Source of the DNA: Halapricum hydrolyticum
GTDB lineage: Archaea > Halobacteriota > Halobacteria > Halobacteriales > Haloarculaceae
Direction: 5' to 3'
Assembly (NCBI GenBank): GCA_025517565.1
Contig: JAOPKD010000009.1
Location: 29,269-93,268, forward strand
DNA: 64,000 nucleotides
Shown: positions 8,247 through 16,569 of the stretch, piece after piece
Layout: every line of letters starts with the position of its first letter
Position numbering within the stretch: position 1 is the stretch's first letter
The notes under the pieces: generated by a model
Told to the model about the DNA's origin: nothing
Databases searched by the model: none
Seen by the model: only the letters and a program-made list of their open reading frames with translations
Position numbers and translations under genes: made by a program

Positions 8247-8741
8247 TTAGGCCTTGTTGAAACCCTCGATCAGGTCCTCGGTGAGGAGGTCTTCGACAGT
8301 CATGTAGACGATTTCATCGTCCGCGCCGGCGAAGAACTCCAAGACGCGTTCCGTGACCGCAGTCTGTCCGTCGACCGTCCAGACGCCGCGCTGTTCGGCC
8401 CGACGTTCGACGGGTTCGATTTCACTCAGCGCCGTCTGGAGGATTTCCGTGCGGTGCTGGAGTTCGTGTTCGAACGTCCGACTCGCGGTTTCGGCGGAGA
8501 TCGCCCAGAACTGCTTGGGCGAGGCTTGGAGGATATCGACGAGTCCCCGGTCGTGTAACTCGTCGATCGCATCGTATACTCTGGTGCGGGGCACCTCTGA
8601 CACCTGGCTGACGTCTCTGGCAGTCCCCGTGCCGAGGCTGGCAAGTGCGACGAACGTCCGCGCGGCGTAGGCACTCAACCCGAACCGTTCGAGTTGCTCG
8701 ATCGCGGCGGTCTGTGGATCTTCGATCGGATCACTGCTCAT
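8247..8741 (-). pseudogene. Truncated TrmB-family regulator
   Basis: 164 residues. The N-terminal winged helix (GLSAYAARTFVALASLG, VPRTRVYDAIDEL) and the following helical linker are intact and closely resemble the full-length TrmB gene at 9130-9933. The protein stops right after the start of the effector domain (LTEDLIEGFNKA), where the neighbour continues for about 110 more residues. It may be a pseudogene or a DNA-binding-only protein that competes with the longer paralogue. No continuing frame was recognised downstream. Confidence 0.6.
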
Positions 8742-8768
8742 CGATCAGGTGGATGTGGGTCATTGTGA

Positions 8769-8842
8769 GCCCAGCCACGGAGAGTGGCTGGGCCGGCACG
8801 CAACAGTACGGTGGTTGGGACACTGAACTGAACTGCGTGCCG
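8769..8842. repeat. Two contiguous inverted repeats between the TrmB paralogues
   Basis: The first is a perfect 10-bp stem with a 5-nt loop (8769-8778/8784-8793, GCCCAGCCAC). It is immediately followed by a second 9-bp inverted repeat, CGGCACGCA at 8794-8802 and TGCGTGCCG at 8834-8842. Both lie in the 388-bp gap (8742-9129) between the divergent TrmB genes. They could be operators, a structured RNA leader or a small non-autonomous element. AT-rich stretches at about 8880-8965 are the likely promoter zone; nothing else was seen there. Confidence 0.55.
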
Positions 8843-9129
8843 ATGGAAGGATTAGCTTCCACCCGGTATATCTCTTTTGTGATTAAACGGGTTACTTTTC
8901 GATTTCTAGTTTATCTATGCTTTGACGCGGTACAATCCTGGACCATCTATTGTAACTGAAAAAATCACAACGAATTCGAAAGGGCGTCTCTGCGGCGGAT
9001 TCGGACGCTTATATTCCCCCTGTCACGTCTCATCCGCACTAGCCGTCATGACAGGAGTGACAATGCCTATCCGTGTCGGGAGCGAACGTTCAGAGAATCG
9101 CCGGGGAACTCCCCGTGAGGTTGGGACAC

Positions 9130-9933
9130 ATGACCACTAATAATAGTCTGGAGGAAGCGATCGAAGTCCTCCAGCAACTCGGCTTGAAAGAGTACGAGGC
9201 GCGATGCTTCGTCGGCTTGTCCCGTCTCCACACGGGTACAGCGAAGCAATTGAGTGAGATGACGGAGGTTCCTCGGACGCGGGTGTACGACGCGATTCGC
9301 GTGCTGGAGGCACAAGGTCTGGTCGAGATTCAGCACTCGAGCCCCCAGCAATTCCGGGCGGTTCCACTCGACGAGGCGACCGAGACCCTGCGCGACCAGT
9401 ACGAAAACCGCGTCGAGCGACTCCACGATGCGCTGGACACGGTCGAAATCGTCGAGCACAAAGACGAGACTCCCGTCCAGCAGATATGGGCGATGTCCGG
9501 ACGGGACGCGATCGAAAATCGGACGGACCAACTCATCGAGGACGCATCCGAGGAGGTCGTACTGGTCCTGGGCGACGAGTCACTGCTGACCGAGGACCTC
9601 GTTGCCACCCTCAACGAGGTCGGCAATGGGGTCGACCTTCTCATCGGCGCGCTGACGGAGTCGCTTCAAGAGCAGATCCAGACGGCCGTGCCGGACGCTA
9701 TGACATTCATCTCTGGGTTAGAGTGGTTACACGGTGAGAATGCTACTGCAGACGAGACGGCAATCGGCAGGCTCCTGCTGGTCGACCGCTCGACGATCCT
9801 CGTGAGTTCACTCATGACAGACACCAAGGAAGAACAAGCGATATTCGGCGAAGGATTCGGGAATGGGCTGGTCGTCATCGCTCGGCGGCTCATGGCAGAA
9901 GGGTTGCTGACCGCCCACGATCCCAAGCAGTAA
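9130..9933 (+). CDS. TrmB-family transcription regulator
   Basis: 267 residues from the ATG at 9130 (an in-frame upstream ATG is at 9073). The N-terminal TrmB winged helix (LGLKEYEARCFVGL, EVPRTRVYDAIRVLE) is followed by a coiled linker. An effector-type domain follows, with the phospholipase-D-like core often seen in this family (SEEVVLVLGDESLLTEDLV). TrmB proteins control sugar or central metabolism in archaea; the ligand here is unknown. It is divergent from a truncated paralogue across a gap with strong inverted repeats. Confidence 0.85.
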   Translation: MTTNNSLEEAIEVLQQLGLKEYEARCFVGLSRLHTGTAKQLSEMTEVPRTRVYDAIRVLEAQGLVEIQHSSPQQFRAVPLDEATETLRDQYENRVERLHDALDTVEIVEHKDETPVQQIWAMSGRDAIENRTDQLIEDASEEVVLVLGDESLLTEDLVATLNEVGNGVDLLIGALTESLQEQIQTAVPDAMTFISGLEWLHGENATADETAIGRLLLVDRSTILVSSLMTDTKEEQAIFGEGFGNGLVVIARRLMAEGLLTAHDPKQ

Positions 9934-9963
9934 TCTCGCGACGAGCAACTATTAGCTACTCCG

Positions 9964-10323
9964 TCAGCGGACGCGACTGTCAGAGTGTTCCTGATCGCGT
10001 TCGTCGCTGAAACGGTCTTCTAGCAACTGGAGCGTGAGATACTCGCCATTGTCGATCGTGATGCAACAATTGTTGTATATGAACGAGAGGCGGCCGCCTG
10101 TCCGAGGAGTTCCGCCGTACCGCGGGTCGAACAACGAATCTAACGCAGTCGGATCGACGACATCCGCCAGTGGTCGAAGAAAACACGGTTCACGGCCTTC
10201 AACTGCGCTCACCGCGCGTACGACGGCCGTGCTGACCGATTCCTCCGGCCCGATTTCGTACTCCACAGATTTGATTCGTGCTAGACGACGAAAAGTCCCG
10301 GAGATTTTCACCCAATTCATCAA
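9964..10323 (-). CDS. HalOD1 output-domain protein
   Basis: 119 residues. The central part (SVSTAVVRAVSAVEG, then DPTALDSLFDP and GRLSFIYNNCCITIDN) matches haloarchaeal output domain 1. This small domain usually occurs alone or at the end of response regulators and is presumed to pass signals on. No receiver domain is present. It converges on the TrmB gene with a 30-bp gap. Its partner is unknown. Confidence 0.75.
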   Translation of the reverse strand: MMNWVKISGTFRRLARIKSVEYEIGPEESVSTAVVRAVSAVEGREPCFLRPLADVVDPTALDSLFDPRYGGTPRTGGRLSFIYNNCCITIDNGEYLTLQLLEDRFSDERDQEHSDSRVR

Positions 10324-10550
10324 AACAAGTCTCGGATGGACGAGTTGGATACGCGTGTTGGTACTGCTCGTGTCGGTGGAGTCGAAAATAACGCATCATA
10401 GCCCCGCTAAACCCGGTATGATCTCAACTCCCAAGCGTCAGTCATTCCTCAGTGCTGTTGTGGAACGAGATTGCAGACCCGGCCAATGCTTATGCCCTTT
10501 TTCAACCGACTACTGAACGGGGCGTCCTGTCACACGCTCCCGCCCCCTTG

Positions 10551-10703
10551 ATGATGAGCGACGATTCACGCCTCGGCGTGTGCCCGAACTGTGGTCACGA
10601 TATCCAGCCGATAGACGAGCTGATCACATACGAACGGTCGGATAACTCGATCGGGGTGTTCGCCGAGTGCCCCTCGTGTACAGCGGTAATCGCCCCACGG
10701 TAG
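10551..10703 (+). CDS. Small zinc-ribbon protein
   Basis: About 50 residues with two CxxC knuckles (CPNC and CPSC) and ending IAPR, resembling a widespread family of tiny haloarchaeal zinc-binding proteins. Tandem ATGs at 10551 and 10554 are both possible starts; the upstream extension to 10452 has no family-like sequence and is rejected. Function is unknown; RNA or protein binding is typical of such ribbons. The 10324-10550 stretch before it shows nothing recognisable. Confidence 0.65.
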   Translation: MMSDDSRLGVCPNCGHDIQPIDELITYERSDNSIGVFAECPSCTAVIAPR

Positions 10704-10799
10704 CGGAGCCATTTGTCCCGCGTTCTACTGATTCGAGTGTGGGAAAGAACCGAACGGCGGCGCAGATGATTATTACTCACGGGGACGGATAACAGATGT

Positions 10800-12221
10800 A
10801 TGAACGAAGTCGATTTTCTAGTCATCGGATCCGGCTCCGGTTTGGATGTCGCGAACGCAGCAGCCAACCGAGGCCAGTCAGTTGCAGTCGTAGAGAAAGG
10901 ACCGCTCGGTGGGACGTGTCTCAACCGTGGGTGCATCCCGTCCAAGATGCTGCTCTACCATGCAGACGTATTCGAGACGATCGAGAGTGCCGGCGCGTTC
11001 CACATTGACGCAGAAATAACTGATGTGGACTTCGCGGAGATGGTTCGCGAGGTCAACGAGGACGTGAGTGGCGACGCCGACTCTATCCGGAAGGGGCTCC
11101 GTTCCTCCGCGCAACACGATCTCTACGAGGGCGAAGGCCGATTCGTCGACGAGCGAACGGTCGAAATCGTCAGTGGCGAGGACGAAGGAGCCCGAATTCG
11201 AGCCGAGACAGTGCTGATCGCTGCCGGGACACGGCCGGCAATCCCCGATATCGACGGGATCGACGACGTGGACTACCTCACCAGCACCGAAGCGTTGCAG
11301 TTGGAAACCCCACCGGACCACCTCGTGATCGTCGGAGGCGGCTACATCGCAGCCGAGCTCGGTCACTTCTTCGGCACGTTCGGGAGCGACGTGACGATTA
11401 TCGGGCGACGACCGAATCTCCTCCCGGAAGCCGACGAGGAGGTCGCCAAAGCGTTCACTGAGCGATACGCCGAGCGGTTCACTATCCACACCGGACATGC
11501 AGCGACAGCTGCCTCAGAGAGTGATGGTTCAGTGACTGTCGAAGCCCACCCTTACGAGTACGGAGACGACGGCGGGATACGCGGAGACGAATCAGTGACC
11601 GTAACCGGGGACGCGCTACTCGTGGCCGCTGGCCGTACTCCGAACACCGATCTACTCGATCTCGACGCAGCAGGGGTCGAAACCGACGAGCGAGGCTTCG
11701 TCGAAACCGACGAGTATCTCCGGACGACCGCTGAGGGAGTCTGGGCACTGGGTGACATCGTCGGCGAGTATCTCCTGAAGCACAGCGCGAACCACGAAGC
11801 CCAGGCCGTCGCTCGAAATCTCTTCGGCGACGACCTCAAGCCAGTCGACTACACTGCGATGCCCTTCGCTGTGTTCGCGTCACCAGAAGTCGCGGGGGTA
11901 GGTGCACACGAATCTGAACTTCAGGAAGCCGGCACGGAGTATGCGACGCGAACCTATCGGTACGACCAGACAGCACGTGGAAGTGCAATGAAAGCCGACG
12001 GCTTCGTCAAGGTCATCATCGACTTGGAGGGCGAAATCCTCGGCTGTCATATCATCGGACCCGAAGCCTCCGATCTCATCCAGGAGGTCGTCGTCGCGAT
12101 GAAAGCCGGGACGGGGACAGTCACGGATATTCGCGAATCCATCCACATCCATCCTGCACTCTCCGAGGTGGTTCAGCGAGCGTTCTCGGGACAGTTCTCC
12201 CAAGGAGGTCACTCACACTGA
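10800..12221 (+). CDS. Pyridine nucleotide-disulfide reductase, mycothione-reductase-like
   Basis: 473 residues. FAD motif GSGSG at 10-14, redox disulfide C40-C45 in GGTCLNRGCIPSK, NAD(P) motif GGGYIAAELG, and the C-terminal HPALSE catalytic pair. Several segments (GSGSG start, KMLLYHADV, YLLKHSANHEA) match mycothione reductase better than dihydrolipoamide dehydrogenase. Haloarchaea use gamma-glutamylcysteine as their small thiol, so this may be a bis-gamma-glutamylcystine reductase; that is inference. Monocistronic; DsrE, SRPBCC and ABM genes follow. Confidence 0.85.
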   Translation: MNEVDFLVIGSGSGLDVANAAANRGQSVAVVEKGPLGGTCLNRGCIPSKMLLYHADVFETIESAGAFHIDAEITDVDFAEMVREVNEDVSGDADSIRKGLRSSAQHDLYEGEGRFVDERTVEIVSGEDEGARIRAETVLIAAGTRPAIPDIDGIDDVDYLTSTEALQLETPPDHLVIVGGGYIAAELGHFFGTFGSDVTIIGRRPNLLPEADEEVAKAFTERYAERFTIHTGHAATAASESDGSVTVEAHPYEYGDDGGIRGDESVTVTGDALLVAAGRTPNTDLLDLDAAGVETDERGFVETDEYLRTTAEGVWALGDIVGEYLLKHSANHEAQAVARNLFGDDLKPVDYTAMPFAVFASPEVAGVGAHESELQEAGTEYATRTYRYDQTARGSAMKADGFVKVIIDLEGEILGCHIIGPEASDLIQEVVVAMKAGTGTVTDIRESIHIHPALSEVVQRAFSGQFSQGGHSH

Positions 12222-12392
12222 TTTTGCCAGGGTCCCCGCTTGTCTGTCCGGGCGTCAGTATGGCGGCCTCATAAGTGCGGTATACTGGGAGTCCTCGCAT
12301 TGATCAGTGAGTGGAAGGTCGGTCACACCCGTGTGCTTCAGTTGCACAGTTGCTCAAGACATAACCAGCAGTCGCTCCTCGGTGCGGTTGGA

Positions 12393-12698
12393 ATGTTAGT
12401 AGTCCATGCGGCGTTTCCGATCGCTGCGGAACATCGTGAGAGAGCGACCGAATTGGTTCGAGAACTAGCTGAGAATTCACGGGAGGAGGAGGGAATCATC
12501 GAATATCGAGTCGCGGTCGACGTGGACGACGAGAATCTCTTCCGGTTCTTCGAACAGTATGAGGACGAGGCAGCGTTCGGAGCCCACGCTGAGTCCGACC
12601 ACTTCGAGCAGTTCGAGGCTGAACTACCGGAGTTACTTGCAGGAGAGCCAGCCGTAACCCGCTTCGAAGTCGAATCGGCCACGGACATCGAACTCTGA
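12393..12698 (+). CDS. Antibiotic-biosynthesis-monooxygenase (ABM) domain protein
   Basis: 101 residues from the ATG at 12393, forming a single dimeric alpha/beta-barrel ABM domain. Typical segments are EEGIIEYRVAVD, LFRFFEQYEDEAAF and HAESDHFEQF. Homologues include quinol monooxygenases (YgiN-like) and many uncharacterised proteins. The preceding 153 bp of open frame lacks acidic, family-like sequence, so the later start was chosen. In a neighbourhood of flavin and thiol enzymes, a quinone or aromatic-oxidation role is possible but not shown. Confidence 0.8.
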   Translation: MLVVHAAFPIAAEHRERATELVRELAENSREEEGIIEYRVAVDVDDENLFRFFEQYEDEAAFGAHAESDHFEQFEAELPELLAGEPAVTRFEVESATDIEL

Positions 12699-12856
12699 CC
12701 CAGGACACGAAGTAAAACTATCCCACACAGCATTATCCCCAACAGAGAGAACGTTCTACTTTGGGTGAGCGGTGTCGCGGTTCTGTCGCCTCTCCTTGTG
12801 TTTGTATTTTGCACTCCCAAGACAGCGCTATATCGGAGCGAATACTCTCCTCAGAT

Positions 12857-13348
12857 ATGCACAATGTGAGCGTTGAAAAGGTGATTTCAGCCCCGGCGAC
12901 AGACGTATGGACTGCACTCGACGAGTTCGGTCGCGTCTCCGAGTACAATCCACACGTTGCGACGTCGAAGATCATAGACGGCCCGGAGACTGGTGTCGGT
13001 GCGACCCGCGAGTGCGTATTCGAGGATGGTGGCCGTATCGAAGAGAAGATTATCGAATACAGTCCAGGATCGGAGTACACTGTGGAATTCATCGATGTCG
13101 GCAGTATGCCTCTGAAGCAGAATCGGGTCCAGATCCGCGTTGAGGAACGTGGTGATACGGCTGCAGCGGTCACGATGGCCGCCACGTTCGAACCCAAGTA
13201 CGGATTTCTCGGGACGATAATGGCGAAAGTGATGATGGAGTCCCGATTCCGGAAAACGTTCGAGGAAGTCCTCAATGGCCTGGAAGCGTACGTCCTCAAG
13301 CGAGAGGACGTTACAGAGGAAGGCCGAACCGATGTCGCTTATGAGTAA
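12857..13348 (+). CDS. SRPBCC-family (polyketide cyclase/START-like) protein
   Basis: 163 residues. The N-terminus (VSVEKVISAPATDVWTALDE) and C-terminal helix (FRKTFEEVLNGLEAYV) are typical of SRPBCC helix-grip folds that bind hydrophobic ligands. A TATA-like element (GCTATAT, 12828-12833) lies about 27 nt before the ATG at 12857, suggesting a leaderless transcript and supporting this start. Ligand and role are unknown. Confidence 0.8.
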   Translation: MHNVSVEKVISAPATDVWTALDEFGRVSEYNPHVATSKIIDGPETGVGATRECVFEDGGRIEEKIIEYSPGSEYTVEFIDVGSMPLKQNRVQIRVEERGDTAAAVTMAATFEPKYGFLGTIMAKVMMESRFRKTFEEVLNGLEAYVLKREDVTEEGRTDVAYE

Positions 13349-13517
13349 TCAGTCCCCCTACCAATGGATAGTGTATCCTGAGACGGCAGCTCAGAGCGAA
13401 TTTTGCTGCCGTTGGTCTCGGCGAATAGCAGGAGGTATATAAATCACGTTCGCAAGCGTATCCTCGTTGCACGGCCGCAGACGGATTATATCTTCGGAGA
13501 CTGTTCTAGCTGATGCA

Positions 13518-13874
13518 ATGACAAAAGCAGCAGTTGTGATTCTCGCTGGAACCGAGGGACACGCGAACTTGGGTCGAATCGTTAACGGTCTCGAGACGGC
13601 GAAGGAGTTCGCAGAGACCGACGGAGACGAACTAGAGCTCATCTTCGACGGAGCAGGAACTCAGTGGATCCCTGAACTCGAAGATCCGGACAGTGACCAG
13701 CACGAACTCTACCAGGCGGTCAAAGATGATGCGTCCGCGTGTGATTTCTGCTCCGGAGCGTTCGGTGTCGACGATGCAGTGAACGACTCCGGCGTAGTTC
13801 GGCTCGACGACCACGACGGGCACCCCAGTATCCGTTCGCTCGTCGACGACGGCTACGAAATCATCACGTTCTGA
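13518..13874 (+). CDS. DsrE-family protein
   Basis: 118 residues from the ATG at 13518. The fold signature is KAAVVILAGTEG at the N-terminus and a late CDFCSGAFGV segment with two cysteines, as in DsrE/YchN-like proteins that bind or relay sulfur. A TTATAT box at 13486-13491 lies about 28 nt upstream, fitting a leaderless start. A role in sulfur transfer or thiol redox would suit the neighbouring disulfide reductase; no partner (DsrF, TusA) is adjacent. Confidence 0.78.
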   Translation: MTKAAVVILAGTEGHANLGRIVNGLETAKEFAETDGDELELIFDGAGTQWIPELEDPDSDQHELYQAVKDDASACDFCSGAFGVDDAVNDSGVVRLDDHDGHPSIRSLVDDGYEIITF

Positions 13875-13921
13875 CGTTCGGAACAGCTAATCCCATCTCA
13901 GAATCAGTATACGAGTATTAT

Positions 13922-13945
13922 CCAGGGTGAGTCTTGTCGCCCTGG
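13922..13945. terminator. Hairpin between convergent dsrE-like and MFS genes
   Basis: CCAGGGTGA pairs with TCGCCCTGG (one G-U pair) across a 6-nt loop. It sits in the 150-bp gap where the plus-strand DsrE gene and the minus-strand MFS gene end, so it could terminate both. Archaeal termination mainly uses T-runs, and none is close, so the call is tentative. Confidence 0.3.
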
Positions 13946-14025
13946 TCCATGTCGCTCTTACGCGAACACGCTTGGTCGGTTGTTGTATAATAGAGTCATC
14001 CTCGCAGCCTGAAAGTGGAGCGGGG

Positions 14026-15261
14026 TCATCCGCGGCCGCCAGCCAGTGCAGTTGCCTCAGGAAGCCGTCGGAGCCACAGCATTGCAACAGTCCCGACAAA
14101 CGGTCCGATGACTAGTGGCGCAAAGGCCCACTGCCAGCCGACGGCATCGGCAATAATCGGTGTGACTTGGATCGACCCCACCGTGAGTAGAAATCCGATG
14201 GCAGTCTGGAGCGTCAGGGCTGACCCGACGTAACTGTCCTCGGCGAGTTCGGAGACGGCCGCCGAGAACTGCGCGGAGTCGGCGACAATAACGAACCCCC
14301 AGATCAACAGGAAGGGGATGAGGATGAGCAGGGGCCCACCAAACACGAAGCCGGCACCGATACAGGCTGTGCCGCTGACGATCATACTTCCGCTCGTGAC
14401 GGTTGTCCGTCCGATACGATCTGCGAACACACCGGCGACGACGGCACCGATACCCCCTACTGCAATAGTTCCGAATGCGAGCAGCGCAGCGAGTGTCGGT
14501 GCCGGGTCGCCGCTGGTAGCGAAACTTGCAGCCAAATAGACGGGAATCCACGCCCAGACGGCGTATAATTCCCACATGTGACCGAAATATCCGAGATTGG
14601 CGAGCATCGTTCCGCGGTCACCGAGCATCCGCCGAACGGCTCCGGGATCGAACGGTGCTGCCGGAGCTTGATAGGGGCCTGGACGCACAAAGAGAACGAG
14701 CACACCACTGACTGCTGCGAGCCCAGCCGCACCAAGTAAGACGAGTCGCGGACGACCGACACCACCGATCGCCCGAAGCAGATGCGGCATCGCCGACCCG
14801 ATCGTGAGTGCACCGACAAGCGTGCCGATAGCGAACCCGCGGCCTTCCCGAAACCAGCCAGCCATGATTTTCATGCCTGTCGGGTACACACCGGCCAGTG
14901 CGATACCGGTGAGAAACCGTAACAGAACGGCCGGGATGAACGACGACACGGCAAGGGCGATAAGGGCAGTCGCTCCCACACCGATGGCGGCTGAGACAGC
15001 AAACAGGTACCGCGGCGGAATCGTATCCGACAGGGTGAGTGTCGCAGAAAGCACGGCACCGACGACGAATCCGAGTTGCACCGCGTTCGTCAACCATGCC
15101 GTCTCAGCGCTCGAAAGATCCCAGAGCGCCGCGAGTTCCGGCCCAACCGCTGATGCACTGAACCAGAGCGTCATCGCCAGCAGTTCGGCAACAGCAAGAA
15201 TGAGGAGGACACGGTAGCGACTTGATTTCGGCTGTTCCTGCTCCTGTGACTCCGTATCCAT
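14026..15261 (-). CDS. Major facilitator superfamily transporter
   Basis: 411 residues with about 12 hydrophobic segments, and a loop 2-3/4-5 region typical of MFS (GWFREGRGFAIGTLVGALTIGSAMPHLL, in short stretches), repeated as ADRIGRTTVTSG in the second half. The general resemblance is to nitrate/cyanate-type or sugar-phosphate-like MFS permeases, but the substrate cannot be assigned. A TTTATTTAC box at 15283-15292 lies about 27 nt before the ATG, indicating a leaderless transcript. Divergent from the sensor kinase. Confidence 0.85.
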   Translation of the reverse strand: MDTESQEQEQPKSSRYRVLLILAVAELLAMTLWFSASAVGPELAALWDLSSAETAWLTNAVQLGFVVGAVLSATLTLSDTIPPRYLFAVSAAIGVGATALIALAVSSFIPAVLLRFLTGIALAGVYPTGMKIMAGWFREGRGFAIGTLVGALTIGSAMPHLLRAIGGVGRPRLVLLGAAGLAAVSGVLVLFVRPGPYQAPAAPFDPGAVRRMLGDRGTMLANLGYFGHMWELYAVWAWIPVYLAASFATSGDPAPTLAALLAFGTIAVGGIGAVVAGVFADRIGRTTVTSGSMIVSGTACIGAGFVFGGPLLILIPFLLIWGFVIVADSAQFSAAVSELAEDSYVGSALTLQTAIGFLLTVGSIQVTPIIADAVGWQWAFAPLVIGPFVGTVAMLWLRRLPEATALAGGRG

Positions 15262-15370
15262 TATGTTGGTGTACTAATCAGCGTAAATAAAAACCCACGG
15301 AGGGGTTCGGATGTATTGCACACCGCAGCGCGTATTATATATAGAAGACATCTGTACCTACGCTAGGAAA
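15262..15370. promoter_or_regulatory. Divergent promoters of MFS transporter and sensor kinase
   Basis: The minus-strand box TTTATTTAC (15283-15292) serves the transporter. On the plus strand, TATTATATATA (about 15333-15343) lies 28-35 nt before the kinase ATG at 15371. The in-frame ATG at 15311 is upstream of this TATA box and therefore unlikely to be used. Confidence 0.5.
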
Positions 15371-16450
15371 ATGGCTGAAGATCAGGATCGTGATGACCCT
15401 CCGAGTGACCGTTCGGCGAGGACGTCCGCAGCCCCGGATTCATCTCCTGAAGAGCGTTATCGCAAGATTTTCCAATATAACAACGACGCAGTGATGGTCG
15501 TTGACCTGGAGACCGAATCCTTTCTCGATGTCAATCCCGCAGCCTGCGACCTGCTCGGATACTCCCGCGAGGAACTCCTCTCGATGCATCCGGAGGATAT
15601 TCATCCAAATGACGTCGAGCGCGTCCGAAAGGAGTTCATCTCTCAAGTCTACCAGGAAGGATCAGGCTTCACCGACGACCTGACTTGTCTCACCAAGGAC
15701 GGCGAAGAGGTTCCGACCGAAATCTCCGGAGCCGCACTCGACGCCGGAGAAGATGGAACCGACCCGACCCAGATGATCGCGATGCTCCGTGACATCTCCG
15801 ACCGCGTCGAACACCGTCGAGACCTCGAAGAGAAGATCGAACGGCTAGATCGATTCGCCAGTATCGTTTCACACGACCTGAAGAACCCGCTCTCGATCAT
15901 CAACGGCCATGTGACCCTTGCCCGGGAGAATGGCGATCCCGAACACTTCGACGCCATCGAGGACGCCGTAGACCGGATGGACGAGATGTTGTCTGAACTC
16001 TTGCAGCTTACCAGGGAAGGACACCTCGTCGGCGAGAGAACGGACATCGAGTTGGAGCCCCTGGCACGAGAGGTCTGGATCGACTGTGAACTCGACCCAG
16101 CGACTCTCGAAATCAAGTCATCGAGGACACTTTACGCGGATCGGGACCGCCTCCACGAACTCTTTGCAAACCTCTTCGAGAACGCACACACTCACGGTGG
16201 GGAGACGGTTACTGTCCGTGTCGGAACGCTCGACAGAGACGATCGTAACGGGTTCTACGTGGAAGATGACGGCGAAGGGATCCCAGCAGACGAACAAGAT
16301 ACCGTATTCGAGTGGGGACATACAACGACCAGTGACGGAACTGGCTTCGGCCTCGCTATCGTCGCCGAGATCGCCGAGGCGCACGGCTGGGAAATTACTG
16401 TCTATGATGCCGAAGCAGGGGGAACTCGCTTCGAGATCGAAGTCTCCTAA
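15371..16450 (+). CDS. PAS-domain sensor histidine kinase
   Basis: 359 residues, no membrane segment. A PAS domain covers about 29-145 (NNDAVMVVDLETESFLDVN). A HisKA dimerisation helix carries phospho-acceptor H168 in SIVSHDLKNPL, and a HATPase_c domain has N box LFANLFENAHTHGG, G1 EDDGEGIP and G2 GTGFGLAI. It should autophosphorylate in response to a cytoplasmic redox or small-ligand signal. No receiver-domain gene is nearby; the HalOD1 protein 5 kb upstream is a distant candidate for output. Confidence 0.92.
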   Translation: MAEDQDRDDPPSDRSARTSAAPDSSPEERYRKIFQYNNDAVMVVDLETESFLDVNPAACDLLGYSREELLSMHPEDIHPNDVERVRKEFISQVYQEGSGFTDDLTCLTKDGEEVPTEISGAALDAGEDGTDPTQMIAMLRDISDRVEHRRDLEEKIERLDRFASIVSHDLKNPLSIINGHVTLARENGDPEHFDAIEDAVDRMDEMLSELLQLTREGHLVGERTDIELEPLAREVWIDCELDPATLEIKSSRTLYADRDRLHELFANLFENAHTHGGETVTVRVGTLDRDDRNGFYVEDDGEGIPADEQDTVFEWGHTTTSDGTGFGLAIVAEIAEAHGWEITVYDAEAGGTRFEIEVS

Positions 16451-16489
16451 CCTCGAGCGAGGGAGAACGGGACTTCACTCAGCAAACAG

Positions 16490-16499
16490 TATATAAATA
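16490..16499 (+). promoter_or_regulatory. TATA box of the Rieske-ThDP gene
   Basis: TATATAAATA is a strong archaeal TATA element. A start about 25-30 nt downstream would give a leader of roughly 45-50 nt before the ATG at 16570. It rules out the in-frame ATG at 16510, which would be upstream of transcription start. Confidence 0.55.
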
Positions 16500-16569
16500 C
16501 TGCGGGTAGATGGAACGCGTCTCAACGCCCACAGCGTCATTAAGCCTGTTCTCCAAGCTCTACAAAGAC

